21,793 bases of DNA from an uncultured Bacteroidales bacterium. GTDB lineage: Bacteria; Bacteroidota; Bacteroidia; Bacteroidales; UBA932. Numbering within the stretch: position 1 is the first letter of the stretch; every line of letters starts with the position of its first letter. Under the pieces are notes generated by a model. That model did no database searches, was not told where the DNA came from, and was given only the letters and a program-made list of their open reading frames with translations. Made by a program: the position numbers and the translations under genes. This document shows, one piece after another, positions 7,971 to 14,942 of the stretch. Where the stretch lies: contig CAJOQW010000142.1 in NCBI GenBank assembly GCA_905236955.1, positions 1-21,793 on the forward strand. Direction: 5' to 3'.

Positions 7971-9374
7971 TCAATTCTTCGCCGATTGATTCTTTTCCTT
8001 CACGAAATACACCGAGATACTCGCTATCAGCATGAAGATGCCGGCAATGATGAAGATGCCTGCGGCAATCCGGCTGTCCGCGGCCGTCCTGGCCGCTCCG
8101 TCAAGCGCCATGTAGGCGGCCTTCCCCATCGTGGCGTTCTTGATTATGGAAACGAGCGCTCCACCCAGCAGGCCCATGCATATCTGCGGGATGACCACGG
8201 TGAAATTGAATATGCCCATATAGGCCCCGGAGGCGCGGGCGTCGATGGCCCTCGCGAGTATGCTGTAAGGCATGGCCAGGATGCCAGCCCAGGCAATGCC
8301 TATAAGCAGCATGGGAAGCATCTGCACATACTGGTTCTCGGCGAAACTCAGCCAGATGTAACCGATGGCCCCGCAGAGCAGGGTGGCCGCATAGACCGGC
8401 TTGTTGCCGAACTTGGCGGCTATCCTGGTCATCAGCAGCGAGATTATGCAGGCGCTAACGGGATATACCGCATTGAGCACGCCCGTCCATGTCTGGGCCG
8501 CTCCGGTATTGACCACATCGCCTATGATGAAACTCCTGGTAATGAGGGGCTTGAGATAGTTCCACATGAGGAACAGCGCCGCCCAGCTGAAGAACTGCAC
8601 GACCCCGAGCTGGATCATTGTCTTGGGAGTGGTCCTGAGAAGTTGCCAGAACGATTTCTTCGGCTCTTCGGAGGGGGCGGAGACAGCCTCTGCACCGTCC
8701 GATTCCCCTGCGCTATACTCGGCGAACTCCTTCGGAGGGTATTCCTTAACCGTGAAGACGGTCACCAGGACGGTGGCCAGGAGTATCGCCGCACCTGCGT
8801 AATAGCTCCAGGCTATGTGATGCGAGACCTCGCCCGGAGCGGCGGTGTCGGAAACCCCGATCCATGTCATGAAGAGCGGGAGAAGGGCTCCGATTATACT
8901 GCCCAGGTTGATGAGGAAAGTCTGCACCACGAAACCTTCGGTCTTCTGGGAGTCGTCCAGCATGTCGGTCACGAGCGCCCTGAAGGGCTGCATGGTGATA
9001 TTGAACGACAGGTCCATGAACAAGAAGACTATCGCACCCATCACGAGAGGTGCGAACGCCAGAAGCTTGTTGCAGTTGGGCATCAAGAGGAGGGCGACGG
9101 TGCTTATCAGCGCCCCGAACAGGATGTACGGCCTTCTGCGGCCGAGACGTTTGTTCCACGTCTTGTCGGAGAACATGCCGATGATCGGCTGCACCACCAG
9201 ACCGGCCACCGGAGCCATCAGCCAGAAATAGCTGAGCGAGCCCAGGTCCGCCCCGAATACCTGCAGGATGCTGGATGTGTTCGAATTCTGGAGGGAATAA
9301 CCTATCTGCACTCCGAGGAAGCCGAAGGAGAGATTCCAAATCTGCCAGAAAGAAAGTTTCGGTTTGCGTTTCAT
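7971..9374 (-). CDS. MFS sugar transporter of the GPH/SLC45 type
   Basis: A 467-residue inner-membrane transporter with about twelve hydrophobic segments and a charged central loop (EYSAGESDGAEAVSAPSEEPKK). After the second helix it carries KRLGRRRPYI (residues about 75-84), the signature of the SLC45/plant-sucrose-carrier branch of the major facilitator superfamily. FRALVTDML (about 131-139) is also typical. Members import sucrose, maltose or related sugars with a cation, and similar genes sit in Bacteroidota alpha-glucan loci. It is the first gene of the operon, 41 bp ahead of susC. It would move sugars that SusCDE bring into the periplasm on to the cytoplasm. I chose the ATG at 9372-9374 (MKRKPKLSFW); the upstream in-frame TTG at 9401 sits in the promoter region. 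Specificity for maltose or maltodextrin is an inference. Confidence 0.9.
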   Translation of the reverse strand: MKRKPKLSFWQIWNLSFGFLGVQIGYSLQNSNTSSILQVFGADLGSLSYFWLMAPVAGLVVQPIIGMFSDKTWNKRLGRRRPYILFGALISTVALLLMPNCNKLLAFAPLVMGAIVFLFMDLSFNITMQPFRALVTDMLDDSQKTEGFVVQTFLINLGSIIGALLPLFMTWIGVSDTAAPGEVSHHIAWSYYAGAAILLATVLVTVFTVKEYPPKEFAEYSAGESDGAEAVSAPSEEPKKSFWQLLRTTPKTMIQLGVVQFFSWAALFLMWNYLKPLITRSFIIGDVVNTGAAQTWTGVLNAVYPVSACIISLLMTRIAAKFGNKPVYAATLLCGAIGYIWLSFAENQYVQMLPMLLIGIAWAGILAMPYSILARAIDARASGAYMGIFNFTVVIPQICMGLLGGALVSIIKNATMGKAAYMALDGAARTAADSRIAAGIFIIAGIFMLIASISVYFVKEKNQSAKN

Positions 9375-9398
9375 CAGTTTCGGTGTCAAAAAGCGTCC

Positions 9399-9406
9399 CA
9401 AATTAA
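9399..9406 (-). promoter_or_regulatory. Candidate -7 element of the MFS-SusC-SusD-SusE operon
   Basis: On the minus strand the sequence reads TTAATTTG, one mismatch from TAnnTTTG, and begins 25 bp upstream of the transporter ATG. No good -33 TTTG is visible at the expected distance (CTTT at 9427-9430). A weak core promoter with an operator directly upstream fits an activator-dependent promoter. Confidence 0.4.
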
Positions 9407-9415
9407 CACTTTACC

Positions 9416-9427
9416 TCTTTTAAAAGA
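9416..9427. repeat. Perfect 12-bp palindrome TCTTTTAAAAGA
   Basis: The palindrome lies between the candidate -7 box and the direct-repeat operator of the transporter operon, roughly at the spacer and -33 position. It could be a second regulator site or chance in an AT-rich stretch; no equivalent was seen upstream of the BACON gene. Confidence 0.35.
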
Positions 9428-9435
9428 AAGCCGCG

Positions 9436-9467
9436 GAAACGGGAGGCCCGGATTTGGAGACGAGCGG
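9436..9467 (-). promoter_or_regulatory. Candidate LytTR-type operator: two direct repeats 21 bp apart
   Basis: GAAACGGGAGG (9436-9446) and GAGACGAGCGG (9457-9467) match at 8 of 11 positions with a start-to-start distance of exactly 21 bp. The outer copy lies in a 15-base stretch (TTTGGAGACGAGCGG, 9453-9467) matching 430-444 at 14 of 15 positions. Read on the minus strand, the outer copy contains ACCGCTCGT, one mismatch from the LytTR consensus. The pair begins 62 bp upstream of the transporter ATG and its far end touches the kinase promoter's -33 region, so one site could govern both directions. Confidence 0.55.
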
Positions 9468-9498
9468 TTGATTTTTCGGGACGAATTATCTATCTTAG
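9467..9498 (+). promoter_or_regulatory. Promoter of the LytS/LytTR two-component operon
   Basis: GTTG (9467-9470), a 20-bp spacer and TATCTTAG (9491-9498) match TTTG-N20-TAnnTTTG with one mismatch in each box. The expected transcript start is about 10 bp before the kinase ATG, so the leader would be very short. The -33 box overlaps the last base of the direct-repeat operator, which would allow autoregulation. Confidence 0.5.
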
Positions 9499-9515
9499 CG
9501 AATACATTTCCAACG

Positions 9516-10895
9516 ATGAAACAACTCAGGACATCTTGGCTCATACACATCTTCGCCATCCTGCACTTCGCCGCCTCGGCCCTGTGCGGGGCGGCCGGAT
9601 TGGACGACACCCTGCTGCTCACCGCCCTCACGATCACGCTCACCCTGCTCATCTGCCTTCGGGCCAAGTTGGGAGTGGAATTCAACGCCATATCCATAAT
9701 CCTCGTTAACGTTGCGGGTTATTTCCTCGGAGTGGCCATTGCCTGGGTGTTCGGCCTCTTCATACGTGTCCCGGTGCTCGTCCACGCCCTATCCACCCTG
9801 CTCACCACAGAGGCCATCGGCTGGGGGCTTCTGCGGCTGTCCGCCACATTCAAGGAAAACTCCCCGGATATGTCCGAAAAGGAGCGAAACATCCAGATGG
9901 GATGGCTGATACTCGCCGTCACCGTCATCTTCCTTCTCAGGATCTTCATCAACCTCATCCTCGAATCAAGCCTTTCGAGTTCCGGCGAGGGTGTCGCAGC
10001 GGTGAAGTCGTTCCTCTACAATCCCCTGCTGCTCCTGCTGATCCTGGGAGCCTGCATCCTCTTCCTGGAGTACTACCGGAAAGAAAGCCGCGACATGGAT
10101 TATTCCGGCAAGATCTTCTCATTCGCCCTCTTCTTCATCACCATCACCCTGCTTTCGGCCCTCTTTTCTGGCCTTGGCCTGCCCCTGGAATTCTCGCCCG
10201 AGATAAGTTCAGGTCGTTTCCTGCTGCTGCTGGTGGTGTCGATAGTGGTGAACGCGGGCATCTTCTCCATTGTATATATAATGTATTACGGACTTTCCGC
10301 CCGACGCAGGCTCGAAATAGAAAGGGAAAAGGCCGACAAGGCACGTTTCCAGTACCTTATCCTTAAGCAGCAGATGAGCCCCCATTTCCTCTTCAATTCC
10401 CTCAACGTTCTTGACTCCCTCGTACAGGACGGCTCGAAAGAGGACGCCAGCAAATTCATCCACCAGCTCGCCGGTCTGTACAGGTATATGCTTCAGAACG
10501 AGGAAGAAGACTTGGTGTCACTGCGCGATGAGATGGATTATTCCCGGCAATATGCCCACCTCGTGAAGATGCGCTGGCAGGACGCCCTCCGTTTCGATTT
10601 GGACGTCCGCGATGCCGACCTCGGCCGTTACGTCGTGCCCTGTTCCCTGCAGCTCTGCATCGAGAACGCCATCAAGCACAACGCCCTGAGCCGGGAGCAT
10701 CCCCTCGTGATAAGTATCTCATCCGACGGGTCGCAGCTAATCATATGCAACCATAAATCCCCAAGGGTCAACGCGTTACAATCTACCGGCGTAGGCCTTA
10801 ACTACATCCGTCAACAATATCTTTCCAACGGTGGCGATCCTATTGAAGTCCTGGACTCCGAAGACGAATTCACAGTAAAACTACCATTGCTATGA
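9516..10895 (+). CDS. LytS/YehU-type sensor histidine kinase
   Basis: A 459-residue membrane histidine kinase. The first 260 residues hold about eight hydrophobic helices (near 7-27, 33-49, 56-82, 88-107, 127-149, 168-186, 198-222 and 233-259) with no sensor domain I recognise. A short coiled linker (ARRRLEIEREKADKARFQY) leads to the His_kinase region QMSPHFLFNSLNVLDSLV, with His290 the probable phosphoacceptor. The ATP-binding domain is compact: N box ENAIKHN (383-389) and G box GVGLNYI (425-431). The ATG at 9516 was chosen because the reading frame further upstream only runs antisense to the transporter gene. The stop overlaps the regulator's start (ATGA), so the pair is translationally coupled. 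The signal is unknown. The divergent position beside the glycan operon suggests it senses a related sugar or membrane state. Confidence 0.93.
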   Translation: MKQLRTSWLIHIFAILHFAASALCGAAGLDDTLLLTALTITLTLLICLRAKLGVEFNAISIILVNVAGYFLGVAIAWVFGLFIRVPVLVHALSTLLTTEAIGWGLLRLSATFKENSPDMSEKERNIQMGWLILAVTVIFLLRIFINLILESSLSSSGEGVAAVKSFLYNPLLLLLILGACILFLEYYRKESRDMDYSGKIFSFALFFITITLLSALFSGLGLPLEFSPEISSGRFLLLLVVSIVVNAGIFSIVYIMYYGLSARRRLEIEREKADKARFQYLILKQQMSPHFLFNSLNVLDSLVQDGSKEDASKFIHQLAGLYRYMLQNEEEDLVSLRDEMDYSRQYAHLVKMRWQDALRFDLDVRDADLGRYVVPCSLQLCIENAIKHNALSREHPLVISISSDGSQLIICNHKSPRVNALQSTGVGLNYIRQQYLSNGGDPIEVLDSEDEFTVKLPLL

Positions 10896-11650
10896 AAGCC
10901 CTGATAATCGAAGACGAACCGGCGGCCCGCCGCAATCTGGCAAGGCTCATACAGAACAATTTCCCCGACCTTGAAATCGTCGGCGAGATAAGCTCGGTCG
11001 GGGCGGCCGTCAAGTGGTTTTCCGCGGGCGCCCCTTGCGACATGGTGTTCATGGACGTCGAACTGGAAGACGGGAACTGTTTCGAGATCTTCCGTCAGGT
11101 AAGGGTGAATGCCTTCGTGGTGATGACAACCGCCTATGACAACTACGCCGTCAAGGCCTTCGAGGTGAATTCGGTGGACTATCTGCTCAAACCCATAGAC
11201 CTGCCGGCCCTGAGCCGTGCGGTACAGCGTTGCCGCGATGCCAGGATGAATACAGACGTGGACCGTCTGCTTTCGGTGCTCGCGGCAGACAGGAACCAGT
11301 CCAGGCGAAACTTCAAGGAAAGGTACATGATACGCATCAACGACCGTATAGTGCCGGTTAACGTGTCCGACATAGCGTATCTGGAATCCGAGAACAAGTC
11401 TTCCTACATAATACTCCGCAGCGGCGAAAGATACATCTTCAACCCGTCCCTTGACGAGGCCGAGGGGCAGCTGGACCCTTCATGCTTCTTCAGGGTGTCG
11501 CGCGGCTGCATCATCGCCAAGGAATCCGTCAAGAGCATCATCAAATTGGGCGGAGGCAGGCTCAGGATAGTTTCCCAGCCCCGCTCAGCCTCCGAGATAG
11601 AAGTCTCGCGTTCCCGCGTGGACGATTTCCTCTCCTGGATGGAGAAATGA
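10892..11650 (+). CDS. LytTR-family response regulator
   Basis: A 252-residue transcription factor. The receiver domain (1-118) shows the acidic pocket EDE (7-9), phosphorylation site Asp55 in FMDVELEDG, a Thr/Ala switch region (MTTAYDNYA) and Lys100 in YLLKPID. The LytTR DNA-binding domain covers about 141-247, with YMIRINDRIVPVNVSDIAYLES, SYIILRSGERYIF and FFRVSRGCIIAKESVKSI, all characteristic. LytTR proteins bind two direct repeats on the same face of DNA about two turns apart. Candidate sites of this form occur at 9436-9467 and 413-444, so I infer it controls the glycan-uptake genes. It is cognate to the overlapping upstream kinase and convergent with lgt, 31 bp away. Confidence 0.94.
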   Translation: MKALIIEDEPAARRNLARLIQNNFPDLEIVGEISSVGAAVKWFSAGAPCDMVFMDVELEDGNCFEIFRQVRVNAFVVMTTAYDNYAVKAFEVNSVDYLLKPIDLPALSRAVQRCRDARMNTDVDRLLSVLAADRNQSRRNFKERYMIRINDRIVPVNVSDIAYLESENKSSYIILRSGERYIFNPSLDEAEGQLDPSCFFRVSRGCIIAKESVKSIIKLGGGRLRIVSQPRSASEIEVSRSRVDDFLSWMEK

Positions 11651-11677
11651 CCCCCGTCACCTGGACGTGACAGGGGC
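11651..11677 (+). terminator. Hairpin between the regulator and lgt (copy 1 of a repeated hairpin)
   Basis: CCCCCGTCACC (11651-11661), six variable bases and TGACAGGGGC (11668-11677) form a stem with one bulged A, directly after the regulator's TGA. Only three T follow, so termination may be weak or only partly intrinsic. The arms are identical in sequence and spacing to the hairpin at 12661-12687. Confidence 0.55.
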
Positions 11678-11681
11678 TTTG

Positions 11682-12572
11682 CTACTTATCAAGCGGCTTT
11701 GCGAAATGGGTCGGTGAGGCCTTTTCGCGCTTGGGCGGCTGCGGAGGAGTGGCCCAGGAACTGATTCTTTTACGATAGGCGTAAACCAGTATGCAGATAC
11801 CGGCTATGATGAAAGGAACTGACAGCCACTGGCCCATGTCCAGCGTCATGGCGTTCTCGAACTCGACCTGCGGCTCCTTGATGAACTCGATGAGGAAACG
11901 CATGCCGAAGCAGCCGATGAGGAACCAGCCGAAATAGAACCCGCGCGGGGTCTTGTCTATCTTCTTCCAGTAGTACCAGATGAGGATCAGCCCCAGGATG
12001 AGATATGACAGGGCTTCGTAAAGCTGCGTGGGATGTTTTGGTTCGGTTTCGCCGCGGAGGTCGAAGATGAAGCCCCACGGAAGGGACGTGACGTCGCCGT
12101 AGATTTCGGAATTGAAGAGGTTGCCCAGCCTGATGAAGCACCCCGCGAAAGCCACGGTGATGCAGAGGCGGTCCATTATCCACAGGAAATCGAAGCCGTT
12201 CCGCTTACCGTAATGACGTGAGAACCACCACATTCCGAGCAACAGGGCAATTGCCCCGCCGTGCGAGGCCAAGCCTCCTTTCCATGGCATGAATATCTCC
12301 CAGAAACCCTTCCACGACCCGAAGTAATAGTCCGGCTGGTAGAAAATGCAGTGCCCGAGCCTGGCGCCCACTATGGTGCATATCAGAAGGGTGTAAAGCA
12401 ATGGGTCGAGAAGGCCAAGCGAGACGCCCTCGCGCTTGAAGAACCACTTGAATATATACCAGCCGAGTATGAACCCGGATATGAAAAGCAGGGAATACCA
12501 GCGTACTCCGAGCGATCCTATATGGAAGAGCACCGGGTCGGTATGCCAATGGACGAACAATAAATCTATCAT
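11682..12572 (-). CDS. lgt: Prolipoprotein diacylglyceryl transferase
   Basis: A 296-residue inner-membrane enzyme that transfers diacylglycerol from phosphatidylglycerol to the lipobox cysteine of prolipoproteins, the first step of lipoprotein maturation. About seven membrane helices are visible. The Lgt signature motifs are present: GGLASHGGAI (99-108, with the essential His104), the signature IRLGNLFNSEIYG (147-159, with Arg148, Asn151 and Glu156) and HPTQLYE (180-186). FGMRFLIEFIKE further on holds the C-terminal catalytic Arg. A Lys- and Pro-rich cytoplasmic tail ends the protein. The SusD, SusE-like and BACON lipoproteins in this window would be substrates. It lies between hairpins at both ends, so it is probably transcribed alone from a promoter at 12579-12610. 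Confidence 0.97.
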   Translation of the reverse strand: MIDLLFVHWHTDPVLFHIGSLGVRWYSLLFISGFILGWYIFKWFFKREGVSLGLLDPLLYTLLICTIVGARLGHCIFYQPDYYFGSWKGFWEIFMPWKGGLASHGGAIALLLGMWWFSRHYGKRNGFDFLWIMDRLCITVAFAGCFIRLGNLFNSEIYGDVTSLPWGFIFDLRGETEPKHPTQLYEALSYLILGLILIWYYWKKIDKTPRGFYFGWFLIGCFGMRFLIEFIKEPQVEFENAMTLDMGQWLSVPFIIAGICILVYAYRKRISSWATPPQPPKREKASPTHFAKPLDK

Positions 12573-12578
12573 AGTTTA

Positions 12579-12610
12579 CAAATTTCGAAAAGATATTCCA
12601 ATAAAACAAT
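12579..12610 (-). promoter_or_regulatory. Candidate lgt promoter
   Basis: On the minus strand ATTG (12607-12610), a 20-bp spacer and GAAATTTG (12579-12586) resemble TTTG-N20-TAnnTTTG with one mismatch in each box. The -7 box ends 6 bp before the lgt ATG, so the leader would be almost absent. Confidence 0.4.
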
Positions 12611-12644
12611 CCCTTTGGACCCCCTGTCCGGGCTGGCGGCAAGG

Positions 12645-12687
12645 GAGAGAAAAAAAAGAACCCCCGTCACCGGCAGATGACAGGGGC
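12645..12687 (-). terminator. Rho-independent terminator of pgk (copy 2 of the repeated hairpin)
   Basis: On the minus strand, starting 22 bp after the pgk stop, GCCCCTGTCA pairs with GGTGACGGGGG around a short loop. It is followed by TTC and a run of eight T (complement of about 12650-12658). On the plus strand the arms CCCCCGTCACC and TGACAGGGGC are identical to those at 11651-11677, with the same six-base loop length. Confidence 0.85.
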
Positions 12688-12708
12688 CTGTGATAAAAAT
12701 GCAGGGGT

Positions 12709-13962
12709 TTAGTCTCGGATCGCGGCGATGCCGGGAAGATCCTTGCCTTCGATGGCCTCGAGCATCGCGCCGCCGCCGGTACTGACGTAGCTTACCTTGT
12801 CGGCATAGCCCATCTGGGTGACGGCCGCCACGCTGTCGCCGCCGCCTACGAGGGTGTATGCACCGGCCGCCGTGGCATCTGCCAGGTCTTTGGCTATCTG
12901 AAGCGTGCCCTTGGCGAAGTTGGGCAACTCGAACACTCCGACGGGACCGTTCCAGAGGATGGTCTTGGACCCGATGATGACATCGCGCCAGATTTCGGAG
13001 GACCTGGGACCGCAATCCATGCCTTCCCAGCCTTCGGGAATCTCATGGGAGGGAACGAGCTGTGACGGGGCGTCGTTGTCGAACTTCTCGGTGACCCTGG
13101 TCTCGACGGACAGATATACGTTCTTTCCGAGTTCCTTTGCCTTGGCCAGGATTTCAAGCGCCTGAGGGATGAGGTCGTCCTCGTGGAGGGAATTGCCGAT
13201 CTTGCCACCCTGGGCCTTGATGAAGGTGTAACCCATGCCGCCGCCGATTATGAGATTGTCCACCTTGGGGAGGAGATTCTCGAGCACCGCAAGCTTGCTG
13301 GAAACCTTGCTGCCGCCGATGATGGCGGTGAAAGGATGCTTGGCGTTCTTGAGCACGTTGTCGATGGCATTGATTTCTCCTTCCATGAGGTAGCCGAACA
13401 TCTTGTCATCGGGGAAGTACCCCGCTATGAGGGCGGTGGAAGCATGTGCGCGGTGTGCGGTGCCGAAGGCGTCGTTGATGTAGCAGTCGGCATAGCCGGC
13501 GAGCTTCGCGGTGAAAGCCTTCTGGCTTTCCTTCACCGCCTTCTTCGCGGCGGCCTTCTCCTCGTCGGTTGCGTCCTCCGCGAGACCGCGGGGTTTGCCT
13601 TCCTCCTCAGCATAGAAACGGAGGTTCTCAAGGAGCAGGGCTTCGCCGGGCTTGAGCGCGGCAGCCTGTGCGTCGGCCTTCTGGCAGTCGGATGCGAACT
13701 GCACGGGTACTCCGAGACATTCGGAAACGTGATCTACGATATGGCACAGGGAGAACTTGGGATCGACCTTCTTTGGCCTGCCGAGATGGCTCATGATGAT
13801 GACTGAACCGCCACCTGCAAGAACCTTCTTGAGAGTGGGCATGGCACGGCGGATACGGGTGTCATCGGTGATGTTGAAGTTCTCGTCGAGCGGGACGTTG
13901 AAGTCAACGCGGACGATAGCTTTCTTCCCTGTAAAATCGTAGGAATCAATGTGTTGTTGCAT
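12709..13962 (-). CDS. pgk: Phosphoglycerate kinase
   Basis: A 417-residue cytoplasmic glycolytic enzyme making ATP and 3-phosphoglycerate from 1,3-bisphosphoglycerate. All family signatures are visible: RVDFNVP near residue 18, SHLGRP, the ENLRF motif, NDAFGTAHRAHAST, GGSKVSSKL, the hinge WNGPVGVFE, the nucleotide loop GGGDS and C-terminal STGGGA. The length is normal for bacterial PGK with the usual short Lys/Ala-rich insertion of Bacteroidota (DATDEEKAAAKKAVKESQ). No other glycolytic gene is adjacent. It is divergent from the methyltransferase gene across 80 bp and ends in a strong terminator. Confidence 0.98.
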   Translation of the reverse strand: MQQHIDSYDFTGKKAIVRVDFNVPLDENFNITDDTRIRRAMPTLKKVLAGGGSVIIMSHLGRPKKVDPKFSLCHIVDHVSECLGVPVQFASDCQKADAQAAALKPGEALLLENLRFYAEEEGKPRGLAEDATDEEKAAAKKAVKESQKAFTAKLAGYADCYINDAFGTAHRAHASTALIAGYFPDDKMFGYLMEGEINAIDNVLKNAKHPFTAIIGGSKVSSKLAVLENLLPKVDNLIIGGGMGYTFIKAQGGKIGNSLHEDDLIPQALEILAKAKELGKNVYLSVETRVTEKFDNDAPSQLVPSHEIPEGWEGMDCGPRSSEIWRDVIIGSKTILWNGPVGVFELPNFAKGTLQIAKDLADATAAGAYTLVGGGDSVAAVTQMGYADKVSYVSTGGGAMLEAIEGKDLPGIAAIRD

Positions 13963-13992
13963 ATTGTAAGATGTTTTGGATTGTCAATCCCG

Positions 13993-14000
13993 CAAATTTA
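13993..14000 (-). promoter_or_regulatory. -7 element of the pgk promoter
   Basis: On the minus strand TAAATTTG is a perfect match to TAnnTTTG and ends 30 bp before the pgk ATG. No clear TTTG is seen at -33. It lies 13 bp from the opposing -7 box of the methyltransferase gene, so the two RNA polymerase footprints overlap. Confidence 0.55.
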
Positions 14001-14013
14001 GCAAAAATCTGCA

Positions 14014-14021
14014 TATCTTTG
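14014..14021 (+). promoter_or_regulatory. -7 element of the methyltransferase promoter
   Basis: TATCTTTG is a perfect match to the Bacteroidota -7 consensus, 21 bp upstream of the ATG. The -33 box is not obvious. It sits in the 80-bp divergent region shared with pgk. Confidence 0.55.
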
Positions 14022-14042
14022 TAATCCATAAACACTTCAATC

Positions 14043-14942
14043 ATGGTAGAGTATCCGAAGGGAGAATGGAAAGACTATGAACTGCTGGACAGCGGCGACG
14101 GGCAGAAGCTGGAACGTTTCGGCGCCTATGCCCTCATACGCCCGGAGCCAAAGGCGCTCTGGACGCCATCCATGAGCATTGCCGAGTGGAATGCCCTCGC
14201 CTCCGTCCGCTTCAAGCCCGGCGCCGGTTTCGGCAGGGCCGGCAAGGAAGACAGCGGCACCTGGGAGAAACTCAGGCAGATGCCCGACCAGTGGGCCGTC
14301 AAGTATCCCGGTGACGGATTTACGTTAAGGATGAGGCTCGGGCTCACCGCCTTCAAGCACGTGGGCATATTCCCCGAGCAGGCCCCGAACTGGGAATGGA
14401 TCTTCGCCAGGGCGGAAGACGCCAAAGTCCTGAACCTGTTCGCATATACCGGCGGGGCATCGCTAGCCGCAAGGGCGGCTGGGGCCGACGTCACCCATCT
14501 CGATTCTGTGCGGCAGGTGGTCAGCTGGGCACGGGAAAACATGGAATCTTCCGGCATGCAGGACATCCGATGGGTGGTGGAAGACGCCATGAAGTTCGCC
14601 CGCAGGGAGGCCAGGCGCGGCCATATCTACGACGGCATAATCCTGGATCCTCCCGCCTACGGCCACGGCCCTGACGGGGAGAAATGGAAACTCGACGAAC
14701 TCCTTTTCGAGATGCTCAGGACCGTCTGCCTCATCCTCAACCCGGAACATGGATGGATGGTGCTGAACCTTTACAGCAACGGCTACAGCGCCGCCCTGGG
14801 CGAAACCATAGTCCGCGAAGCCTTCGGTCTGGGATCCGCCGCGACAGCCTACAAGATGCAAAGCGGAGAGCTCGCCTTGAATGACAAATTCGGCAAAGCC
14901 CTCCCGCTGAGCATTTATGTAAGGCTGGAACTCCGGCCCTAA
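14043..14942 (+). CDS. Class I SAM-dependent methyltransferase, RlmI/RlmK-like (probable 23S rRNA)
   Basis: A 299-residue Rossmann-fold methyltransferase of the COG1092 type. An N-terminal part (1-125) with WAVKYPGDGFTLRMRL and a FPEQAPNWEW motif precedes the SAM-binding motif VLNLFAYTGGASLAA (about 129-143). An acidic strand end (THLDSVRQVVSWARENME) and the catalytic motif ILDPPAYGHG (about 200-209) follow. Family members methylate cytosine or guanine in 23S rRNA. Here there is no N-terminal PUA domain as in E. coli RlmI, and the target is unknown. Bacteroidota usually carry this short form. It is alone in its direction, and its stop overlaps that of the convergent DUF2723 gene. Confidence 0.85.
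   Translation: MVEYPKGEWKDYELLDSGDGQKLERFGAYALIRPEPKALWTPSMSIAEWNALASVRFKPGAGFGRAGKEDSGTWEKLRQMPDQWAVKYPGDGFTLRMRLGLTAFKHVGIFPEQAPNWEWIFARAEDAKVLNLFAYTGGASLAARAAGADVTHLDSVRQVVSWARENMESSGMQDIRWVVEDAMKFARREARRGHIYDGIILDPPAYGHGPDGEKWKLDELLFEMLRTVCLILNPEHGWMVLNLYSNGYSAALGETIVREAFGLGSAATAYKMQSGELALNDKFGKALPLSIYVRLELRP

Noticed and set aside
7930..7974. TTG start adding 15 residues to SusC, and likewise a TTG at 9401 adding 9 residues to the transporter
   Set aside because: Both extensions lie in intergenic or promoter sequence, and the internal ATGs give a standard signal peptide and a standard GPH/SLC45 N-terminus.
7986..9515. A 510-residue N-terminal extension of the histidine kinase
   Set aside because: It runs antisense to the MFS transporter and through the promoter region; the ATG at 9516 gives a normal LytS-type kinase beginning with its first membrane helix.
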